Below are positions 60,784 to 64,000 of a stretch of DNA of 64,000 nt, piece by piece (within the stretch, counting starts at the first letter, position 1; the number at the start of each line of letters is the position of its first letter). The translations under genes and the position numbers were made by a program. The stretch spans positions 62,001 to 126,000 of the forward strand of contig NZ_AUBA01000006.1 in NCBI RefSeq assembly GCF_000429005.1, in the 5' to 3' direction. This DNA comes from Novosphingobium acidiphilum DSM 19966. GTDB lineage: Bacteria > Pseudomonadota > Alphaproteobacteria > Sphingomonadales > Sphingomonadaceae. Under the pieces are notes generated by a model. It was not told the DNA's origin, did no database searches, and saw only the letters and a program-made list of their open reading frames with translations.

Positions 60784-61688
60784 AGCCCGGTTGCTCCGCC
60801 AAGCGCAAACGCCGAGGCCAGCATGCCAAGGACATAAAGCGTGGTGCCCGTCGCGTTGTACCACGGGGTGTGTTGGCGCGGATCGCCGAGCAGCCGCGGC
60901 ATCAGGCCCAATTGCCCGGCCAACACCACCGCGACCAGTCCCGCGCCGATGCGATGCACCCAATGCACCAGCAGCGCCACCACCACGATCTGCGGCGCGG
61001 CCATCACCGCGCAGGCCAGCCGCGCGGCAGGGCCAACCCCCATGACGACCGGCAACGATCGCAGTCCGGTCAGGCGATCGCCTTCGACCGCCTTGAAATC
61101 GTTGAGTGTCATGATGCCATGGGCGCCAAAACTGTACAGGGCCAGCACGATCAGCACATGCGTCGCGGGCAGCGCGCCGGCCATCACGCTGGCGCCTGTA
61201 AACCAGGTCAGCCCCTCGTACGTCAGGGCCACGACCGCCGGCCCCCATATGCCACTGACCTTGAACCGGAACGGCGGCGCGCTGTATCCCCAGGCACAGG
61301 CCAGGCCCAGGCAGGTGGCGCCGACCACCCAGGGGCCGGTGGTCCAGGCCAGCAACAGCGACAGGCCGGTGCCGATCATCGCGATCCACAGCCCCCAGCG
61401 TCCGCCGATCCGGCCCGACGGGATCGGCCGTTCGGGCTGGTTGATCGCATCGACATGCCGATCGAACCAGTCGTTGACCGCCTGGCTGGTGCCGCACACC
61501 AGCGGGCCGGTCAACAGCACGCCCGCGATCAGGAAAGGCCAGCGATGGCTGATCGGCACGCCCGACGAAACCACGCCGCACATGAACGCCCAGATGGGGG
61601 GGAACCAGGTAACCGGTTTGAGCAGTTCCAGCACGTCGCGCGGCGCGGGCAGCGATACGTGCGGGCGAAGGGTGGCCGAATGGTCCAT
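60780..61688 (-). CDS. bchG: Bacteriochlorophyll synthase (UbiA family)
   Basis: This 302-aa prenyltransferase has the first Asp-rich motif NDWFDRHVDAINQPERPIPS and the second in LNDFKAVEGDRLTGLRSLPV, with eight or nine transmembrane helices and LLKPVTWFPPIWAFMCG at the N-terminus. It attaches the geranylgeranyl tail to bacteriochlorophyllide. ATG 61688 is preferred; a GTG eight codons upstream is possible. A PpsR-like site lies 32 bp upstream. Confidence 0.96.
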   Translation of the reverse strand: MDHSATLRPHVSLPAPRDVLELLKPVTWFPPIWAFMCGVVSSGVPISHRWPFLIAGVLLTGPLVCGTSQAVNDWFDRHVDAINQPERPIPSGRIGGRWGLWIAMIGTGLSLLLAWTTGPWVVGATCLGLACAWGYSAPPFRFKVSGIWGPAVVALTYEGLTWFTGASVMAGALPATHVLIVLALYSFGAHGIMTLNDFKAVEGDRLTGLRSLPVVMGVGPAARLACAVMAAPQIVVVALLVHWVHRIGAGLVAVVLAGQLGLMPRLLGDPRQHTPWYNATGTTLYVLGMLASAFALGGATGL

Positions 61689-61719
61689 GGCTGCAAGGCT
61701 AAGCCTTGACACCCCAAAG

Positions 61720-61737
61720 CGTCAAATCGATTTTACA
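61720..61737. promoter_or_regulatory. Candidate PpsR/CrtJ site upstream of bchG
   Basis: Read on the minus strand, the site is TGT-AAAATCGATTTG-ACG, one base from the TGT-N12-ACA consensus of PpsR/CrtJ. It lies between the ppsR stop and bchG, so the repressor may act on a bchG promoter there under aerobic conditions. Confidence 0.65.
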
Positions 61738-61758
61738 CGGGCGCGTGCAGAATTCGCT

Positions 61759-63189
61759 TCAACTGTCGCCCGATGCCTGATTGGCCAGACCGTGGCGATG
61801 CAGCTTGGAATACAGGCTCTGGCGGCTCAGGCCCAGGATCTCTGCGGCAGAGGCGCGGTTGTCGGACGTATAGGCCAGCGCTGCTTCGATACACAGCCGT
61901 TCGATCATGTCGGTGCTTTCGCGCACGATGTCTTTCAGCGACATGCGGCCAACGAGTTCGGTCAATTGTTCGACCGAACGGGGCAAATCGCGCTGTGCCG
62001 CGGTGTCATCGCGCAGGCGGCGCGCAACATTGCGGATGGTAAAGCCGTAGCAGTCCTTGCCTTCCATCGTGGCCGACACGCCCGACAGTTCGATCTCTTC
62101 CTGCGCGCCTGCTGCACCGCGCACGATCGTGGCGACATTGCGGATCGAACCGTGATCGCGCAGTTGGCCCACGATCAGTTCCAGATCGCGGCCGGGACGC
62201 GCCAGCCAGGTGCCGACGGGATTGCCCACGACGCGATCGGCCGAGGGCATTTCGGCCAGTTCGACAAATGCGGCATTGGCCGTCAGCACTTTGAGTTCGC
62301 GGTCGACCAGCACAAAGGCATCGGGCATCCGTTCCAGGACATCGCCCAGCGTGCTGTCAAACCGGTGTTCGGCATCGGCCGGCGTGGTTGGCTCGATCCG
62401 CACGATCAGCATCGGCGTGCGCGATTGGCGGAACAGGCGCGCCGAAATTCGCGCCTCGCCCTTGTGGTCGATCAATTGCAGCACGACCGGGTCGAGCGAA
62501 TCGCTGGCTTCGGCGGCGCCGAGATAGGCCACCAGGTCATCGCGCTGTTCGCTGGCCACGATCGAGGCGGCCGCATTGCCGATCAGCGATCCCTCGCGCG
62601 CATCGAGCAGACGATGCGCGGCGGGGTTGGCCTCGCGAATACGGCGGGTCTGGCCATCGACGATCATCACCGGTTCGGACGCCATGTCGAACAGCAGGCG
62701 ATACCGGGTTTCGGCCTGTCGCAGCCGGATGTAATCCCGCTCGAGCGATTGCTGGGTCTGCAACAGGCGCTGTTGCATGTCGGCGGCGGCGCGCATGTCG
62801 CGGCCGATCGCGATCAGCCGGTCACTGTCGCCCAGAGTCATGACCATATAGCGCAACGGGATATCGCCGCCGGCGGCATGGTGGTTGACCTGGCGCCAGC
62901 GTCCCGGCGCATTGCCGGTCGCGGCCTGCAGCATTTCGACCGCCTTGTTGCGGCTTTCCACGGTCATTGCCTCGATCCACGATCCCCCGATCCAGTCGGT
63001 AAAACCATGGTTGGCAAGATCGCCTTGCGCCACCGCCACATCGAGTATCGTGCCGTCGCGGGTCAGGATAAACGTGACATCGCCCGCCGCTGCCAGCAGC
63101 GAAGCCGCCACATCAGCAGAAAGCAGGCCCGGCAGGATGCCGGGCGTCAGGAAGGCCGTGTTCCGGGAAGGGGCGATATGCTGGCTCAT
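61759..63189 (-). CDS. ppsR: Photosynthesis repressor PpsR/CrtJ
   Basis: This 476-aa regulator has an N-terminal PAS-like domain (to ~130), a helical linker (QQRLLQTQQSLERDYIRLRQ), PAS 2 (~155-270), PAS 3 (~285-395) and a C-terminal Fis-type HTH (ASAAEILGLSRQSLYSKLHR). PpsR represses bch, crt and puf genes under oxygen and light. Two Cys are visible, in GKDCYGF and IERLCIEA; one may be the redox-sensing residue known in Rhodobacter. It follows ppaA by 33 nt, the partner antirepressor. Confidence 0.96.
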   Translation of the reverse strand: MSQHIAPSRNTAFLTPGILPGLLSADVAASLLAAAGDVTFILTRDGTILDVAVAQGDLANHGFTDWIGGSWIEAMTVESRNKAVEMLQAATGNAPGRWRQVNHHAAGGDIPLRYMVMTLGDSDRLIAIGRDMRAAADMQQRLLQTQQSLERDYIRLRQAETRYRLLFDMASEPVMIVDGQTRRIREANPAAHRLLDAREGSLIGNAAASIVASEQRDDLVAYLGAAEASDSLDPVVLQLIDHKGEARISARLFRQSRTPMLIVRIEPTTPADAEHRFDSTLGDVLERMPDAFVLVDRELKVLTANAAFVELAEMPSADRVVGNPVGTWLARPGRDLELIVGQLRDHGSIRNVATIVRGAAGAQEEIELSGVSATMEGKDCYGFTIRNVARRLRDDTAAQRDLPRSVEQLTELVGRMSLKDIVRESTDMIERLCIEAALAYTSDNRASAAEILGLSRQSLYSKLHRHGLANQASGDS

Positions 63190-63222
63190 TGACGAGCGAC
63201 GCACTCCAGGCGAATGGTAACG

Positions 63223-64000
63223 TTACGTCGCAACAGCCCGCTCGCGTTCACGAACAAGTTGATCTGCAACACGCGGCGCAGATTTGGCATCCACGGCGGT
63301 GCCATCGGCACCGACCTGAACAGCAAGTTCCGGATTTGCGCTAAAAACCCGTCCCCCGACCATGATGCCGACATGCGGATTTTTCGAAATATTCCGCAGT
63401 GCAGCAATGATCGCCCGCAGCGGGCCAATATGGCAGTCACAACTGACGGTCAACCCGATTATGTCGAACCACTGGGCTTGCGCGCGCTTGAGCAATTCCG
63501 GGGTTTGCGGGTCGCACAGCCGATCGGTCATCCATCCATCGCGGCGGAAGATGTCATCGATCATGACCGTGCCCAGGCTGTGCTGATCACCCGGAACCGG
63601 GCAGAACAGAGCACGTCGACCGCCATCGGCAGACGTCTGCCCGGTCGTCATGCCGCCGGTGATTTCGTGAACCACTTCCTGCAGACGCCACAGGCCCATC
63701 GTCACGTCCATGAAGTCGCACGTGTCGTTTTCCCAGAATTCACCCAGCATCCGCGCGGTCGGCGCCAGCAGATCGACCAGCACCGATTCCATCGGCACCC
63801 CGCGCGCCAGGATGGCTTCGACCACGGCAAACAGTTCGTCGGCCTCGATCTGCATGACCAGCGGGGCAAACGCGGCAATTTCGTCCGCGCCGATCACATC
63901 GTCGGCAATGACAGCTGTACACGACGTGGTCGCACCCGAATGGGCTACCATCATCCGCGGGATGATCTGGCTTTCGATCAGCGCAGTCAGCGAACGCGCA
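63223..64000 (-). CDS. ppaA: PpaA/AerR B12-binding antirepressor (5' end outside window)
   Basis: The frame is open to the right edge (ALIESQIIPRMMVAHSG precedes the first internal Met), so the start is outside the window. The protein has the helical cap FWENDTCDFMDVTMGLWRLQ and a cobalamin-binding Rossmann domain with GDQHSLG (DxHxxG, with the His that coordinates cobalt) and GIMVGGRVFS. AerR/PpaA binds B12 in a light-dependent way and modulates PpsR/CrtJ. The gene order ppaA-ppsR is conserved in phototrophic alphaproteobacteria. Confidence 0.94.
   Translation of the reverse strand, partial: ARSLTALIESQIIPRMMVAHSGATTSCTAVIADDVIGADEIAAFAPLVMQIEADELFAVVEAILARGVPMESVLVDLLAPTARMLGEFWENDTCDFMDVTMGLWRLQEVVHEITGGMTTGQTSADGGRRALFCPVPGDQHSLGTVMIDDIFRRDGWMTDRLCDPQTPELLKRAQAQWFDIIGLTVSCDCHIGPLRAIIAALRNISKNPHVGIMVGGRVFSANPELAVQVGADGTAVDAKSAPRVADQLVRERERAVAT

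Noticed and set aside
60841..63192. 783-codon plus-strand open frame opposite bchG and ppsR
   Set aside because: Both minus-strand genes are certain from their motifs and conserved order.
63217..63226. Palindrome GTAACGTTAC at the ppaA stop codon
   Set aside because: It is only 10 bp and overlaps the stop codon; such a dyad is expected by chance and lacks the PpsR pattern.
1..64000. CRISPR arrays, insertion sequences, integrases or prophage genes
   Set aside because: I saw no regularly spaced repeats, transposase motifs or phage proteins anywhere in the window.

Overview
The window is high-GC DNA from an alphaproteobacterium, most likely an aerobic anoxygenic phototroph of the Sphingomonadales. 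The evidence is the tail of a photosynthesis gene cluster (ppaA, ppsR, bchG, a PucC-family gene, bchP, tspO), large TonB-dependent receptors, Tat-exported DUF885 proteins, an MmcB repair protein behind a GTTC-N7-GTTC-type LexA box, and genes packed with 1-4 nt stop/start overlaps. There is one tRNA (Arg-CCG). I found no rRNA, insertion sequence, prophage or CRISPR array. Both window ends cut a gene: a TonB receptor on the left and ppaA on the right.

Layout, left to right. 0-4.3 kb: the end of a TonB receptor with a strong terminator, then two paralogous atypical response regulators on either side of an AraC-type regulator. 4.3-10.7 kb: a TetR repressor with a coupled aldo/keto reductase, divergent from an EmrAB/NodT-type tripartite drug exporter, with two copies of a likely operator between them. 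10-15 kb: a GST, a DUF885 hydrolase, a GH13 lipoprotein and a TPR membrane protein. 15.2-21.2 kb: a six-gene aromatic catabolic block (LysR regulator, flavin monooxygenase, extradiol dioxygenase, C-C bond hydrolase, cyclase, FAH-family enzyme). 21.3-31.6 kb: cytochrome c', a small lipoprotein, a TadE/TadE/TadG set, an MFS carrier, a GFA protein, two related clan GH-A glycosidase-like proteins and an acyltransferase. 31.8-36.4 kb: a DsbA-like protein, an M48-TPR protease, an esterase and a PAS protein.

36.5-42.8 kb is the part I find most unusual. It is a three-gene operon, joined by 4-nt ATGA overlaps, encoding a Rieske-type oxygenase catalytic subunit that has lost its [2Fe-2S] cluster site, a stand-alone protein carrying exactly that Rieske domain, and a GST-like protein. 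The same division of labour is known for the NdmC/NdmD/NdmE methylxanthine N-demethylase. Across a divergent promoter with a clear inverted repeat lie a TonB receptor and an NCS2/AzgA purine permease. My inference is uptake and oxidative demethylation of a purine-like compound. No reductase partner is visible.

42.8-56.6 kb: a tightly overlapped chain (di-iron hydroxylase, DUF2141, MFS, CitE-like lyase), RhlE helicase, MmcB, tRNA-Arg, an M28 peptidase, a second DUF885 protein, a fructan pair (MFS transporter and GH32), and a DUF2282 bufferin-like precursor with a DoxX protein but no modification enzymes nearby. 56.9-64 kb: a lipoprotein cytochrome c with a strong terminator, then the photosynthesis genes on the minus strand in the order ppaA, ppsR, bchG, pucC-like, bchP, tspO and a small membrane protein. 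Overlaps couple bchG through tspO, and a near-consensus PpsR site lies just upstream of bchG.
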